A DNA stretch of 64,000 nucleotides from CAWEWH01 sp963812775 (GCA_963812775.1 CAWEWH010000009.1:1-64000), one strand, 5' to 3'; shown: positions 16,421 through 26,677, counted from the first letter of the stretch. Notes: generated by a model not told the origin, from the letters alone. Program-made: numbers and translations.

Positions 16421-17410
16421 TCACGTCTCGCCGGCGTTGCGCTCGAACAGGCTGCCAGCCACGTCGGCGATCAGCGGCGGCTCGATCGCGTGGAACGGCA
16501 GCGGCCGGCACACTGCCATCGCGGCCAGCCCGACGCGGGCCGTGAGGACGCCGTTGAGCACCCCCTCGCCGAGGCGCGCCGAGACGCGCGCCGCAAGGCC
16601 GAGCCCCATCACCTGCTGCAGCAGGCTGTCGCCCGCCGCCATGCCGCCGGTGAGCGCGAGGTGGCCGAGCACGTTGCGGGCGAGCCGCAGGAAGCCGAAA
16701 AATCCCGGCCGGCCGCCATAGATAGCGGCCAGGCGGCGGATCAGCCGGAACGCCGCATAGAGCACGAAGCCCACATCGACGAGGGCGCGGGGGCTGACGG
16801 CGGTCACCAGTGACACCTGCTTGGCTGCATTGGCGACGGCGCGCTTGGCCGCGGCATCGAGGGGTCGCATCAGCTCCCGCTCGGCAATGGCGACCCGGTC
16901 GGAGGCATCGATGATGGTGCTGCCGAGGCCAGCGAGGACTTCCCGGGCGCGGGCGGTTTCGGGGCGCGTGCCGTAAAGGACGACGAGGTCGGCCACGAGC
17001 CCGCGCGCCATCGCATCGTCTTGCCGGGCGATGGCGTCCGCAGCCCGCGCCCTGAGGCGCTCGATCTTGCGTTCCCGCAGCATGCCGAGGGTTTCCCGGC
17101 CGAGCAAGACCAGGAAGGCGACAAGGGTCAGCGCCGCGAGCCCCGCCGCCACCCAGCCGAGCGCCGGGTAGAGGGCAAAAAGGGAGAAGATGAGGTTCTC
17201 GACCCACAGTCCGAGCCCAAGCACCACGAGGCCCCCGAGGGCGGAGAGGAAAATGCCGCCCCACGGCGCCCGCCGGCGTTCCCGCGCCACCGGCACGGCG
17301 GCCGGTTCCTCGATGGTGCCGGCCTCGGGCACGACGGCGACGCGGCTCGCCTGCTCGTCACCGAGCGCCACGTCCGGATCGTCGAGGCGAAAGGCGCGTG
17401 GCGTCTTCAT
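16421..17410 (-). CDS. YcjF/TIGR01620-family membrane protein (DUF697), 329 aa
   Basis: Two adjacent hydrophobic segments at residues about 51-95 (IFLSALGGLVVLGLGLWVE and LGWVAAGLAALTLVAFLVLL) follow a charged N-terminus. The C-terminal DUF697-like part includes SPRALVDVGFVLYAAFRLIRRLA and GLGLAARVSARLGEGVLNG. These proteins pair with the YcjX GTPase-like protein; here the ATG overlaps the ycjX stop (ATGA), so translation is coupled. In Escherichia coli the pair belongs to the phage-shock regulon; its precise role is not known. Confidence 0.85.
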   Translation of the reverse strand: MKTPRAFRLDDPDVALGDEQASRVAVVPEAGTIEEPAAVPVARERRRAPWGGIFLSALGGLVVLGLGLWVENLIFSLFALYPALGWVAAGLAALTLVAFLVLLGRETLGMLRERKIERLRARAADAIARQDDAMARGLVADLVVLYGTRPETARAREVLAGLGSTIIDASDRVAIAERELMRPLDAAAKRAVANAAKQVSLVTAVSPRALVDVGFVLYAAFRLIRRLAAIYGGRPGFFGFLRLARNVLGHLALTGGMAAGDSLLQQVMGLGLAARVSARLGEGVLNGVLTARVGLAAMAVCRPLPFHAIEPPLIADVAGSLFERNAGET

Positions 17411-18843
17411 TTGAGCCGGTCTCCGAGCAGGAATTCGAGCGCCCGGTCGAGGCGGATATGAGGCAGGACCGCCGCTCTGCCGGCCACGTCGGTCGCCGGC
17501 CGCGGCGGACGAAAGCGCGGGAACCTGAGCGAGCCGGGCGGCACCGCGCCCTCGAAGATGGCCTTTGGGTCCTCGGGCAGTTCGCCTGGGAACACCGCCG
17601 CGTCGGTGTCGCCGTCGAAGCTCTCCCCGCCGATCGTCTCGCCGGCTTCCGGGGTGCCGGTGATGGCCGCAAGCCTCATCCCGTGCTCGCGCACGCTTGC
17701 TTCCCGCGTCGCCCGGACCGACGCCAACGCGACGGTCGCCACCTTGGCGCCCGCCCCTTCGGTCCGGCGCACCGCCCGGTCGACCAGGAGCCGCAACACG
17801 GCTTCGAGCCGCTGATGCCCGGACTGGTGCAGATGGTCGGCCTTGGTGGCGGCGAACAGAACCTTGTCGATTCGCGGCCGGAACAATCGCGAGATCAGGC
17901 TGTTGCGGCCCGCCCGGAAGGCCAGCAGCACGCGGTCGAGCGCCGTTTCGAGATCGGCCAGGGCCTGGGGACCCCCGTCGAGGGCGGCCAGCACATCGAC
18001 GAGGACGATCTGCCGGTCGAGGCGGGCGAAGTGCTCGCGGAAGAACGGCCGCACCACGTGGGCGCGATAGGCCTCGAAACGCCGCTCCATCAGCGCCCCG
18101 AGGCTGCCGGGCACGATGGGCTCGTCGGGCTTGAGAGCGAGGGGCGCGAAGGTCAGCGCCGGCGAACCCTTGAGGTCGCCGGGCATCAGGAAGCGGCCGG
18201 GCGGCATGGTGGCGATCCGCTCCGGATGCGCCCGGAGATCGGCGAGATAGGCACGGAACATCTCGCTCACCTCCCCCGCCCGCCCCTCGTCGGCTGGATC
18301 GGCGGCAGCAAGGCCCTCGAGGGCGCGGTGCCAGCCAGCCGCCGCCGCAGCCCGATCGGGCCTGCGGCTCGCCGCGATGATTTCCGCCGACCAGTCGCGG
18401 AAGCTCACGTCCATCAGGGAGAGGTCGAGCAGCCACTCGCCGGGATAGTCCACGAGATCGAGGTCGAGGGTCGCCGGTCCCTTGCGCCAGCCGGTTGCCC
18501 GCTCGTAGTCGATCTCGATGCGCAGTTCGGCGATGCGCTTGGTGGATTCCGGCCAGCGGCGGGCCTCGAGGGCCGCCATGTGCTCCTCGTAGGGGAAGCG
18601 CGGCACGGCATCGTCGGGCTGCGGCACGAGCCGCGCCCTGCGGATGCGCCCCTCGGCGGCGGCCCGGAACACCGGCAGCGGCGTCACCTCGAGGAGATGG
18701 TGCACGAGCGCGGCGGTGAACACGGTCTTGCCGGAACGCGTGAGGCCGGTGACGCCGAGCCGCACCGTCGGCCGCACCGTGCCCGCCGCGTAGTCGGCGA
18801 GACTTCGCAGGGCATCGACGGTATCGGCGAGGACAGGGGTCAC
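17407..18843 (-). CDS. YcjX-like P-loop nucleotide-binding protein, 478 aa
   Basis: Walker A motif GLTRSGKT at residues 33-40, followed by VFTAALVHHLLEVTPLPVF. LDLDLVDYPGEWLLDLSLM holds the Walker B-like DYPG, and ATKADHLH resembles a G4-type base specificity motif (xKAD). Length of about 480 is standard. The gene forms a four-base overlap with the downstream YcjF-like gene and lies nine bases after sixA, so three genes may be one transcript. Confidence 0.88.
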   Translation of the reverse strand: MTPVLADTVDALRSLADYAAGTVRPTVRLGVTGLTRSGKTVFTAALVHHLLEVTPLPVFRAAAEGRIRRARLVPQPDDAVPRFPYEEHMAALEARRWPESTKRIAELRIEIDYERATGWRKGPATLDLDLVDYPGEWLLDLSLMDVSFRDWSAEIIAASRRPDRAAAAAGWHRALEGLAAADPADEGRAGEVSEMFRAYLADLRAHPERIATMPPGRFLMPGDLKGSPALTFAPLALKPDEPIVPGSLGALMERRFEAYRAHVVRPFFREHFARLDRQIVLVDVLAALDGGPQALADLETALDRVLLAFRAGRNSLISRLFRPRIDKVLFAATKADHLHQSGHQRLEAVLRLLVDRAVRRTEGAGAKVATVALASVRATREASVREHGMRLAAITGTPEAGETIGGESFDGDTDAAVFPGELPEDPKAIFEGAVPPGSLRFPRFRPPRPATDVAGRAAVLPHIRLDRALEFLLGDRLK

Positions 18844-18852
18844 GCGCGGCCT

Positions 18853-19377
18853 TCAATCGTCGTCGCCGCCGAGCATGCGCGGCGTGACGAAACGGTCGAG
18901 GCGGCCGTCATGGGGGTTCACCGCGCTCCAGGTGTCGACGGCGAAATCGATGACGGCGAGCGCGGCCGTCGGGAACTTCTGCTTCAGGCGGGCAAAGGCG
19001 TAGCGGTCGCCGTGCCCGATCAGCTCCACCGCCAGATCCTCGAAGCCGGGATTGTGGCCGACCACCATCAGGGTCTTCACCGTCGTCTTTGCGCCGCGAA
19101 CCACCGCCAGGATGTCTTCCGGCTCTGCCTCGTAGAGGCGCGGCTCGCTCACCTGTTTCACCGTCTCCTTGAACGCCGGCGCCACGAGCGCCCATGTTTC
19201 GCGGGCGCGCCGCGCCGGCGACACCATCGCGCAATCGGGCACCAGGTGCTCAGCCGCCATATAGGCGCCCATCATGGGAGCGGCCTTTTCGCCCCGTTTG
19301 GCGAGGGGGCGCTCGATATCGGTGAGTCGATCGGACCAGTCCGATTTGGCATGGCGAAGCAGCATGAGGCGGCGCAT
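18853..19377 (-). CDS. SixA-type histidine phosphatase, 174 aa
   Basis: Phosphohistidine phosphatase of the histidine phosphatase superfamily. The RHG-type motif is LLRHAKS with the nucleophile His9; SPARRARETW supplies the arginines of the pocket and VVGHNPGFEDL carries the second His. SixA removes phosphate from phosphohistidine of HPt domains or of the PTS protein NPr. It is upstream of the ycjX-ycjF pair in the same direction. Confidence 0.9.
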   Translation of the reverse strand: MRRLMLLRHAKSDWSDRLTDIERPLAKRGEKAAPMMGAYMAAEHLVPDCAMVSPARRARETWALVAPAFKETVKQVSEPRLYEAEPEDILAVVRGAKTTVKTLMVVGHNPGFEDLAVELIGHGDRYAFARLKQKFPTAALAVIDFAVDTWSAVNPHDGRLDRFVTPRMLGGDDD

Positions 19378-19391
19378 TGCCGCAAGCTACC

Positions 19392-19436
19392 GCATGATCT
19401 CCCAAAAGTTGCAGACTTTTCGGACAGGATTCATGC
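19392..19436. repeat. Diverged rhizobial-type palindromic repeat
   Basis: GCATGATCTCCCAAAAG...CTTTTCGGACAGGATTCATGC is a variant of the palindromes at 29574 and 36323. It lies between the divergent sixA and TPR-caspase genes. Confidence 0.6.
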
Positions 19437-19593
19437 CGCGTCGAGGCACGGAGCCCATGCGGGCCTCATCCTGCAGGCGCGGAGAAATCCTGCGAAAGCC
19501 CCGTGTATGGCAGCGCACGTGGCGCCGTGTGCTCGCCCACACTGTTTCGGGGCTTGTCTTCCCTATAAGATGTGTGATCGGGGCAGGAAGCCA

Positions 19594-21699
19594 ATGACCC
19601 ACAGACGTTCGATGCTCAAAGAGACGCTTCTGGTCGCACTGGTGCTTGGCACCGTCGCAGCCGGCGCCCCCGCTTTGGCTGCGGAGGACGATGTCGCCAC
19701 GCTTGGCAAGCTCTGCCAGGAGGCCGCCCAGGCCCCCGACCCGACCGAAGGCATTCAGGCCTGCACGAAACTGCTTGAGCCCGGTCGCACCGGCATCAAA
19801 CCGGCGGCGGTCTACAGCAATCGCGGCGCCGGCTGGTCGGCCGCCAAGCGCTTCGACCTGGCGATCGAGGACTTCAACAACGCCATCCAGCGCGATCCCA
19901 AGAACATTCCTGCCTACACCAACCGCGGCATTGCCCGGTGGAGCCGGGGCGAGCTGGAGCAGGCGATCGCCGACTTCGGCGACGCCATCAATCTCAACCC
20001 GAAATTCGCTTTCGCCTATCTGGCGCGTGGCACGGCGCTGACCGACAAGGGCGAGTTCGATCTCGCCATCCGCGATTTCGACAAGGCGATCGGCATCGAT
20101 CCGAAGATGGTGGCCGCCTACAAGGGGCGCGGCAGCGCCCGCTACCGCAAGGGCGACCTCGATCGCGCCGCCGCCGATTTCAACCAGCTGGTGCGCCTGC
20201 AGCCGCAGAACGCCGACAGCTTCAACGACCGCGCGCAAGTCTTCCTCGCCAGGGGCGATCTCGACAAGGCGCTCGCCGACTACAGCGACGCCATCAAGCT
20301 GCAGCCGGACTACTGGCGCGGCTACAGCAGCCGCGGCGAGGCGTTCCGCATCAAGGGCGACTTTGACAAGGCGCTCGCCGACCATGACGAGGCCATCCGG
20401 CTCGATCCGAAGTCGACGGATGCCTACAACAACCGCGGCCTGACATGGATGTCGAAGGGCGACGTTGACCGTGCCATCGCCGACTTCGGCGAGGCGATCC
20501 TCCTCAATCCCGGCTACGGCTATGCCTATGGCAACCGCGGCGAAGCCTACCGGCTCAAGGGCGACCTCACCAAGTCTTTGGCCGACCTCGACAAGGCCAT
20601 CTCGTTGACGGCCAAGTCGTCGCTGCAGCTCTGCCGTCGCGGCGACACGCTGCGGCACGGCGGTGACTTCGATCGCGCGCTCGGCGACTACGCCGAGGCG
20701 TTGCGCATGTCGCCGGCGGCCATCTGCGCCTTCACGGGCAAAGGGCTCGTCGCCGAGGCCAAGGGTGAGCTCGCCGGTGCGCGCGCCGAGTTCGAGCGCG
20801 CCGCCGCCGTCGAAGCCTGGCGCGATCCTGATCCGACCACCGCCCGCCAGGTGCAGGTGCTGGCCCAGACCCGCCTCGCGGCCGTCAAGACGGCCCTGGC
20901 TGAGCAAGCCAAGCTTGCCGCCCAGGAGGCCGCCAAGATTGCCAAGGCGAACGAGCCGAAAGAGGCGGTGCTGCCGCCCATCGATCCGGGCCGTCGCGTG
21001 GCGCTGGTGATCGGCAATTCGGCCTATTTCAACACTGAGGTGCTGCCCAATCCCCGCCGCGACGCCGAGAGCATCGCGGATGCCTTCCGCCGCATCGGCT
21101 TCCAGCAGGTCATCCTGCAGAAGGACCTGACGCGCGAGAAGCTGACCAACACCCTCCAGGACTTCTCCCGCGTCGCCGCCACCGCCGACTGGGCTGTCAT
21201 CTACTATGCCGGCCATGGGCTCGAGGTGGAGGGCAAGAACTACATGATCCCCATCGACGCCAAGCTCGCCGTCGATACCGATGTCACCTTCGAGGGCGTG
21301 GCGCTGGACCAGGTCATGACCTCGGTCAACCGGGCCAAGAAGCTGCGCCTCGTCATGCTCGACGCCTGCCGCGACAATCCCTTTGCCAAGTCGATGACCC
21401 GCTCGACCGGCGAGGCGACGCGCAACATCAACCGCGGGCTTGCGGCCATCGAGCCGGACGGCGCCACCCTTGTCGTCTACGCGGCCAAGGCCGGGCAGCT
21501 CGCCCTCGACGGCAGCGGGCGCGGCAACAGCCCCTTCGTGTCGGCCTTCCTGCGCAATCTGGAGAAGCCGCGGGTCGAGATCAGGAAGCTGTTCGACCTC
21601 GTGCGCGATGACGTGATGGAAGCCACCAGCAACCGCCAGCAGCCCTTCACCTACGGGTCCGTGCCGGGCCGCGAAGACTACTTCATGGTGACCAAGTAG
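19594..21699 (+). CDS. Secreted TPR protein with active-site-complete caspase-like domain, 701 aa
   Basis: Signal peptide (LLVALVLGTVAAGAPALAAE), then about ten tetratricopeptide units from residue 60 to 400 (AIEDFNNAIQRDPKNIPAYTNRG-type repeats in parts), a helical linker, and a C-terminal caspase-like (peptidase C14) domain from GRRVALVIGNSAYF. The catalytic dyad is present: His541 in YYAGHG and Cys592 in LDACRDNPF. Such metacaspase-like domains cleave after basic residues in characterised members, and TPRs usually bind partners. Start ATG 19594 follows CAGGAAG. A close tandem paralogue follows at 21898. Periplasmic function is inferred from the signal. Confidence 0.92.
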   Translation: MTHRRSMLKETLLVALVLGTVAAGAPALAAEDDVATLGKLCQEAAQAPDPTEGIQACTKLLEPGRTGIKPAAVYSNRGAGWSAAKRFDLAIEDFNNAIQRDPKNIPAYTNRGIARWSRGELEQAIADFGDAINLNPKFAFAYLARGTALTDKGEFDLAIRDFDKAIGIDPKMVAAYKGRGSARYRKGDLDRAAADFNQLVRLQPQNADSFNDRAQVFLARGDLDKALADYSDAIKLQPDYWRGYSSRGEAFRIKGDFDKALADHDEAIRLDPKSTDAYNNRGLTWMSKGDVDRAIADFGEAILLNPGYGYAYGNRGEAYRLKGDLTKSLADLDKAISLTAKSSLQLCRRGDTLRHGGDFDRALGDYAEALRMSPAAICAFTGKGLVAEAKGELAGARAEFERAAAVEAWRDPDPTTARQVQVLAQTRLAAVKTALAEQAKLAAQEAAKIAKANEPKEAVLPPIDPGRRVALVIGNSAYFNTEVLPNPRRDAESIADAFRRIGFQQVILQKDLTREKLTNTLQDFSRVAATADWAVIYYAGHGLEVEGKNYMIPIDAKLAVDTDVTFEGVALDQVMTSVNRAKKLRLVMLDACRDNPFAKSMTRSTGEATRNINRGLAAIEPDGATLVVYAAKAGQLALDGSGRGNSPFVSAFLRNLEKPRVEIRKLFDLVRDDVMEATSNRQQPFTYGSVPGREDYFMVTK

Positions 21700-21897
21700 G
21701 AACCGCGCTTCGCTCGACCCTCCTCCGCTCCCTGCGTTACCCATCGCCGCCTGAGCAACAACCGCCCGCGCGTGCGTCCTCGCACGTGACCCGCGCGCGC
21801 GGCCTCGAACGCCCGCGCCATAGGTGCGGGTTTGTGCCCGTCAGCACCCCGTTCGAACCTCCTCTACGTTACGCAGGTGGTGCTTGGGGAGTTTCGC

Positions 21898-23982
21898 ATG
21901 GGCGCACATTTTTTCGATCGCACCTCGATATGCCGCTACGGGCTGACGCTGTGGTTCGCCGCGGCAGCCCTGCCGTGCTGGGCGCAAGAGCGCGGCACCG
22001 CGAACTTGGGCAGCCTTTGCGAGACAGCAGCCCAACAGCCCGACCGCGGCATCGCAGCGTGCACGCGCCTGCTCAGCTCCCGTCGCGCCGAGGTCGACCT
22101 TGCCGCGGTCTACACCAATCGGGGCATCGGCTTCTCGGCCAAGAAGCTCTTCGACAAGGCGATCGCCGATTTCGACGAAGCCATTCGCCGAGACCCTCAG
22201 AACGTTTCGGCCTATGCCAATCGCGGCGTCGCCCATTGGAGCAAGGGCGAAGCCGACCTCGCCTTGTCCGACTTCGGGGCGGCGACAAGCCTCAACCCAG
22301 CGCTTGCCTTCGGGTACATGGCGCGCGGCACGTTGCTCAGCGACAAAGGTGAGCTCGATCTCGCCATTGGCGACTTCGACAAAGCCATCGCCAACGAGCC
22401 TGATTTCACCGCGGCCTATCGCGGACGCGGCATCGCGCGATACCGGAAAGGCGAATTCGATCTTGCAATCGCTGACTTCGATCAGCTGGTTCGGCTCGAC
22501 CCGCAGAACCCGGAAGCCTTCGACAGCCGCGCGCAGGCTCTGGCCGCCAGGGGCGAGTTGGACAAGGCCCTCACGGACTATTCCGCGGCCATCCGGCTGC
22601 AACCCACAAACGCGCGGCTGCTTGCCGGCCGCGGCGAGGTGTTTCGCATCAAGGGCGACTTCCAGCGGGCGCTGGCCGACCAGAACGAGGCGATCCGGCT
22701 CGATCCCAAGTCGCCTGACGCCTTCAACGATCGCGGTCTCACCTTGCTTTCGAAGGGCGCCATAGATCGCGCCATCGCGGACTTCAACGCGGCGATCTCC
22801 ATGGATGCCGGCTATGGCTACGCCTATCTCAATCGCGGCGAAGCCTTTCGCTTCAAGGGTGACTTCTCGCGATCCCTGGCGGACCTCGACAAGGCGCTTT
22901 CCATCATTGGGACCTCGTCGATCCAGCTCTGCCGTCGCGGGGATACGTTCCGGCACGCCGGTCAGTTCGACCGCGCCGCAGGCGACTACGAAGAGGCGCT
23001 GCGCATTTCGCCGACCGCCATCTGTGCCGTCATCGGCAAGGGGCTGCTCGCGGAGGCCAAGGGCGAGCTGGCCACCGCCCGTTCTGAGTTTCAGCGAGCG
23101 GTGTCCATTCCCGCCGAGCACGATCCCGAACCCACCGTGGCGAGGGAAACCCAAGCCCTTGCGTCCGCCCGCCTCGCGCTCCTGAAGACCGGCGAGGCAA
23201 CGCAAGCAACGCGGGCTGCCGTGGCCCAGGGTGCTTCGAGCATCGCCGCCAATGCCGACAACAAGGCGCAAGTGCCTCTCCTCAACGGGGAGAAGCGGGT
23301 GGCGCTGGTAATCGGCAATGCCGCATACCTCAATCTGGACGTGCTGCCCAACCCGCGCCGCGACGCCGAGAGCGTCGCCGCCGCTTTGCGCCGCGTCGGC
23401 TTTCAGTCGGTCAGCCTTCAGAAGGACACGACGCGGGAGGAGTTGATCAAGGCGTTGCGCGACTTCGGCGCGCTTGCCCGTACGGCGGACTGGGCCGTGG
23501 TCTACTATGTCGGCCACGGCCTGCAGATCGCCGGGCAGAACTACCTCGTTCCCGTCGATGCCACGCTGGAGAATCAGGCCGAGATTCGTCGCGACGCGGT
23601 GTTGCTGGACAACGTCATGGCGTCGGTCGGCTCTGCCAAGAAGCTGCGGCTCGTGATGATCGATGCAGGCCGCGACAATCTCGGCGCGCCGGCGGGCACC
23701 GAAGCTGCCCGGAACGTCGGGCTTGGAGCCATCGAGCCCGATAGCCCGATGCTTGTTGTCTATGCCGCCAAGGCCGGCCAGTTCGCCCTCGACGGCAGCG
23801 ATCGCGGCAACAGCCCCTTCGTGTCGGCCTTCCTGCGCAACCTCGAGAAGCCGCGGGTGGAGATCAGGAAGCTGTTCGATCTCGTGCGCGATGACGTGAT
23901 GGGAGCGACCGGCAACCGCCAGCAGCCCTTCACCTACGGCTCCGTGCCGGGCCGCGAAGACTACTTCATGGTGACCAAGTAG
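21898..23982 (+). CDS. Secreted TPR protein with pseudo-caspase domain (Cys to Gly), 694 aa
   Basis: Paralogue of the preceding gene with the same order: signal peptide (YGLTLWFAAAALPCWAQE), TPR units, linker and caspase-like domain (KRVALVIGNAAYLNLDVLPN). The His is kept (His540 in YYVGHG) but the catalytic Cys is Gly591: IDAGRDNLG where the first copy has LDACRDNPF. Peptidase activity is therefore not expected, while the fold and the GNSPFVSAFLRNLE strand remain. Start ATG 21898 follows GGGGAG. The last 180 bases are nearly identical to the first copy, unlike the rest, which suggests gene conversion. It may regulate or bind the active copy; this is inference. Confidence 0.92.
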   Translation: MGAHFFDRTSICRYGLTLWFAAAALPCWAQERGTANLGSLCETAAQQPDRGIAACTRLLSSRRAEVDLAAVYTNRGIGFSAKKLFDKAIADFDEAIRRDPQNVSAYANRGVAHWSKGEADLALSDFGAATSLNPALAFGYMARGTLLSDKGELDLAIGDFDKAIANEPDFTAAYRGRGIARYRKGEFDLAIADFDQLVRLDPQNPEAFDSRAQALAARGELDKALTDYSAAIRLQPTNARLLAGRGEVFRIKGDFQRALADQNEAIRLDPKSPDAFNDRGLTLLSKGAIDRAIADFNAAISMDAGYGYAYLNRGEAFRFKGDFSRSLADLDKALSIIGTSSIQLCRRGDTFRHAGQFDRAAGDYEEALRISPTAICAVIGKGLLAEAKGELATARSEFQRAVSIPAEHDPEPTVARETQALASARLALLKTGEATQATRAAVAQGASSIAANADNKAQVPLLNGEKRVALVIGNAAYLNLDVLPNPRRDAESVAAALRRVGFQSVSLQKDTTREELIKALRDFGALARTADWAVVYYVGHGLQIAGQNYLVPVDATLENQAEIRRDAVLLDNVMASVGSAKKLRLVMIDAGRDNLGAPAGTEAARNVGLGAIEPDSPMLVVYAAKAGQFALDGSDRGNSPFVSAFLRNLEKPRVEIRKLFDLVRDDVMGATGNRQQPFTYGSVPGREDYFMVTK

Positions 23983-24015
23983 CGCGCCTGGTCATGGGCG
24001 GCCGGAAAAAGCAAA

Positions 24016-24047
24016 ACGCGGATGCGATCGGCTGATGGCATCCGCGT
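24016..24047. terminator. Hairpin between convergent genes
   Basis: ACGCGGATGC and GCATCCGCGT form a perfect 10-bp stem with a 12-base loop, between the stop of the pseudo-caspase gene (23982) and the stop of the convergent outer-membrane gene (24069). It probably ends both transcripts. Confidence 0.6.
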
Positions 24048-24068
24048 TGATGCAAAGCTGCGCGCCGA

Positions 24069-25488
24069 TTAGAACTGGACGCGGACGCCGCCGCGGCCGC
24101 CATAGCCCCACAGATCCTCGCCGCCCCGCACGTTGCCTTCGACAAAGGCCTGCACGCCATTCTTGAAGTCGAAGTTGACGTTGAGGATGCCCATGCCGCG
24201 GATCTTGCCCTCGTCATCCGGGAGGATGACCCCGCCGGCCGTCGAGGTGAACGGGCCGACCGCGCTGTTGAGCACGCCGCCGGTGATCGACACATCGCTG
24301 TAGGCCAGGCCGGTGACGCTCGGCGTGACGATGACGTTGCCGTTATCGATGTTGGCGCCGATCTTGGCGCCGCCCTGCACGCGCCACACCTCGCCGTCGT
24401 CCAGTCCGAACAGCAAGCCAGCGCCGCTCGCATAGTCGCTGCGGATGTAGCGGAAGCCCACCGTCGGCTCGATGAAGGCGATCGGCGAGATCATGATGCG
24501 GTAGTTGAGGTTGCCTTGGACGGTGTAGTTCACGAAGTCGGTCTGGGCCGAACCGGTGTTGAGGAACGTGTTCCCAGTGTTGAAGACTTGCAACTCGGCC
24601 CAGCTCTGCGTCAGGTCGAGAAAGTCGGCCTTGAAGGTGATGTCGCCCGAGAAGGCGCCGTTGAAATAAGTTGCGAAAACGCCGACCGACGGACCCTCGA
24701 CGCGGGCGCGCAGATTGGTCTGGTTCCGGAACTGGATGTTCTGCTCCATGTAGCCGCCCAGGGCGCCGATGATCAGGCCGTCACCGGGGCGCGCGACGTT
24801 CCGGAAGGTCAGGTCGAGGCCGCCGATAACGCCCCAAGTCTCGGTTCTGGTGTTGAGGCTCAGGAAGGCCGGCGCCAAATCCGGGCCGCCAGCCAGCCCG
24901 CCAAGGCCGGCGCCAATGACGCCGACGCCGCCCGCAGGCGTGATGATCGAGCCCGAGCGGCGCTCATAGTCGCCGAAGGCCTGCGCCCAGATCGCCGGAC
25001 GCACCGGCTCGATGACGGGAGCCGCCACCATCCGCTCGGACGGGTCCGACTTGAACACCGGTCCGGAAGGAGCCCGAGCCGGGGCCCGCGCGGCCTTCTT
25101 GCCCTTTCCTGCCGGCGCCGCCGCCCGCGGCGGTGCGGCCTGCTGGCGGGCGATGGGCTGGCAGCTTCCGCCGAACTCGTTGCGTGCCGGCCGGGCAACG
25201 CTCCGCTTCCTCTGTGCGACGGGTGCTGATGGCCTCGGCGGTCTTCTGGTCCGATTGCTGTGTCACCGATTGGGTGACCTGGTTGAGGGATTGGCTCGAC
25301 AGCGCGGCGGCCGAAAAGGCGCCTTCACCGGCGTTGTCGGTGCAGAACCCATTCTGAAGGACGAAGCCTGGGCGATTGCAGAAGGCGCTCTGCGCCGAAG
25401 CCGGCGACACCGAGCCGATTGCGGCCGCCAACAGGACGGCGCCCGCCAACGCCCGCGACATGGCTAAGCCCACGAATTCACTGCGCAT
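24069..25488 (-). pseudogene. Autotransporter-like outer-membrane beta-barrel protein with one +1 frameshift
   Basis: N-terminus MRSEFVGLAMSRALAGAVLL has a signal peptide cleaved after ASA, then short Cys-containing sequence (FCNRPGFVLQNGFCTDN). The C-terminal 290 residues are a beta-barrel: AIWAQAFGDYERRSG, GLIIGALGGYMEQNIQF, TVQGNLNYRIMISPIAFIEP and a final strand GGRGGVRVQF ending in Phe, as needed by the BAM machinery. A single extra T near 25176 splits it into two frames; with the base removed, the frame is continuous (about 470 aa). Function unknown; similar proteins are annotated as autotransporter outer-membrane beta-barrel proteins. Confidence 0.75.
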
Positions 25489-25644
25489 TGAACTGACCCC
25501 CACCGGCCGGATTCGACAGGCCTTTTTTCTACCGAAAGCCGGCGCCAAAGGCTGTCACCTATTAGCCACTGTGAAGCCCGAATTGCGCGCGGGATCGTGT
25601 GCATTCCGGTAAATTCTGGCCAACTTTCGCGCAGGGTGCTTGGG

Positions 25645-26677
25645 ATGAGTGCGATGACAGCCTGCCCCGTCACGGCGAAACGGTCCAAATGGGCGCCGAT
25701 CTCAATCCTTGGTTGCGCATTCGCGGTGTCGGCCGCGACCGCCGCCGCTGCCTCCTGCAATGGCGTTGACGCCATTGCGCTGCTTCGCGCCTCCGACGCC
25801 GGGTTCATACGCTCGATCGAGGAGGAAAGTGGCCGGCTGCCGTTTGGCCGGGGCAAGCTGTTCCGGCTGACGCGGGAGGGGCGCCCGCCGTCCTGGGTCT
25901 ACGGCACGACTCATCTCGCCGACCCGCGGGTGACCAAGTTCTCGACCGCGACCCTCGACGCCATCGGCGCCGCCACCAAGGTGGGGCTGGAGCTCAAGAC
26001 GCCGAGCCGGCCCCTTGAGGACCTCGACAACAACCTAGTGGCGAACGCCATTCTGAACGCCGGCGAAGAGACGTTCGACAAGCTCCTGTCTCCCGCCGAG
26101 CAGGCGCGTCTCTCCACCGCCTTGAAGGCCCACGGCGTCTCGATTGCGACGGCAAGGAGACTGCGCCCGTCGAATTCTCGCCATCATCATCGCCACCCCC
26201 GCCTGCGCCACCGGAGCCTCGAAGGACGGCAAGGGGACCGATGCGATCATCGAGCGAATGGCCAAGGAACAGGGCAAGCCCGTCATCGGGCTGGAGACCA
26301 CGATCGAGCAGCTCGAGACCTTCACCGAATTTTCCGGCGCCGTGCAGGGTGCTTTCCTCAAAGCCATGGTGGGCTTGCTCGAGCAATCTGAGAATTTGCT
26401 CGAAGCCTTGGTGACCCTGCATCTCGGCGGTCAGTCGGCCTTTGCGCTCACCTGGACGCGGCGGCCCTCGCCCCTCCCCGGCCTTGACGTGCGTATTCCG
26501 CCCGAAATCTACGGCGCCGTCATCGACAAGCGCAACGCCCGCCTCTTTGCGCGCGCCTTGCCGTTGCTGGAGGGTGGCGGCGCCTTCGTGGCGGTGGGCA
26601 TGCTGCATCTGCCCGGCGAGCAAGGCCTGCTTCGCTTGTTCGAAAAGGCGGGTTACAGGGTTGAGACGGTCGAGTGA
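25645..26677 (+). pseudogene. TraB/GumN-family protein with one frameshift
   Basis: Signal segment (SILGCAFAVSAATAAAAS) followed by the family pattern: WVYGTTHLADPRV near residue 90 and AVGMLHLPGEQGLLRLFEKAGY near the C-terminus, the two His-containing motifs of the TraB/PrgY/GumN group. This group has a Tiki-like metalloprotease fold. One extra base near 26172 (CCGTCGAATT where CCGTGGATT is expected) splits it; joined, the protein is about 343 residues. It is divergent from the barrel gene and is followed by the GST gene. Confidence 0.72.

Noticed and set aside
19387..23517. Long minus-strand frames opposite both TPR-caspase genes
   Set aside because: The plus-strand genes have signal peptides, TPRs and catalytic motifs; the opposite frames show only repeat-derived patterns.
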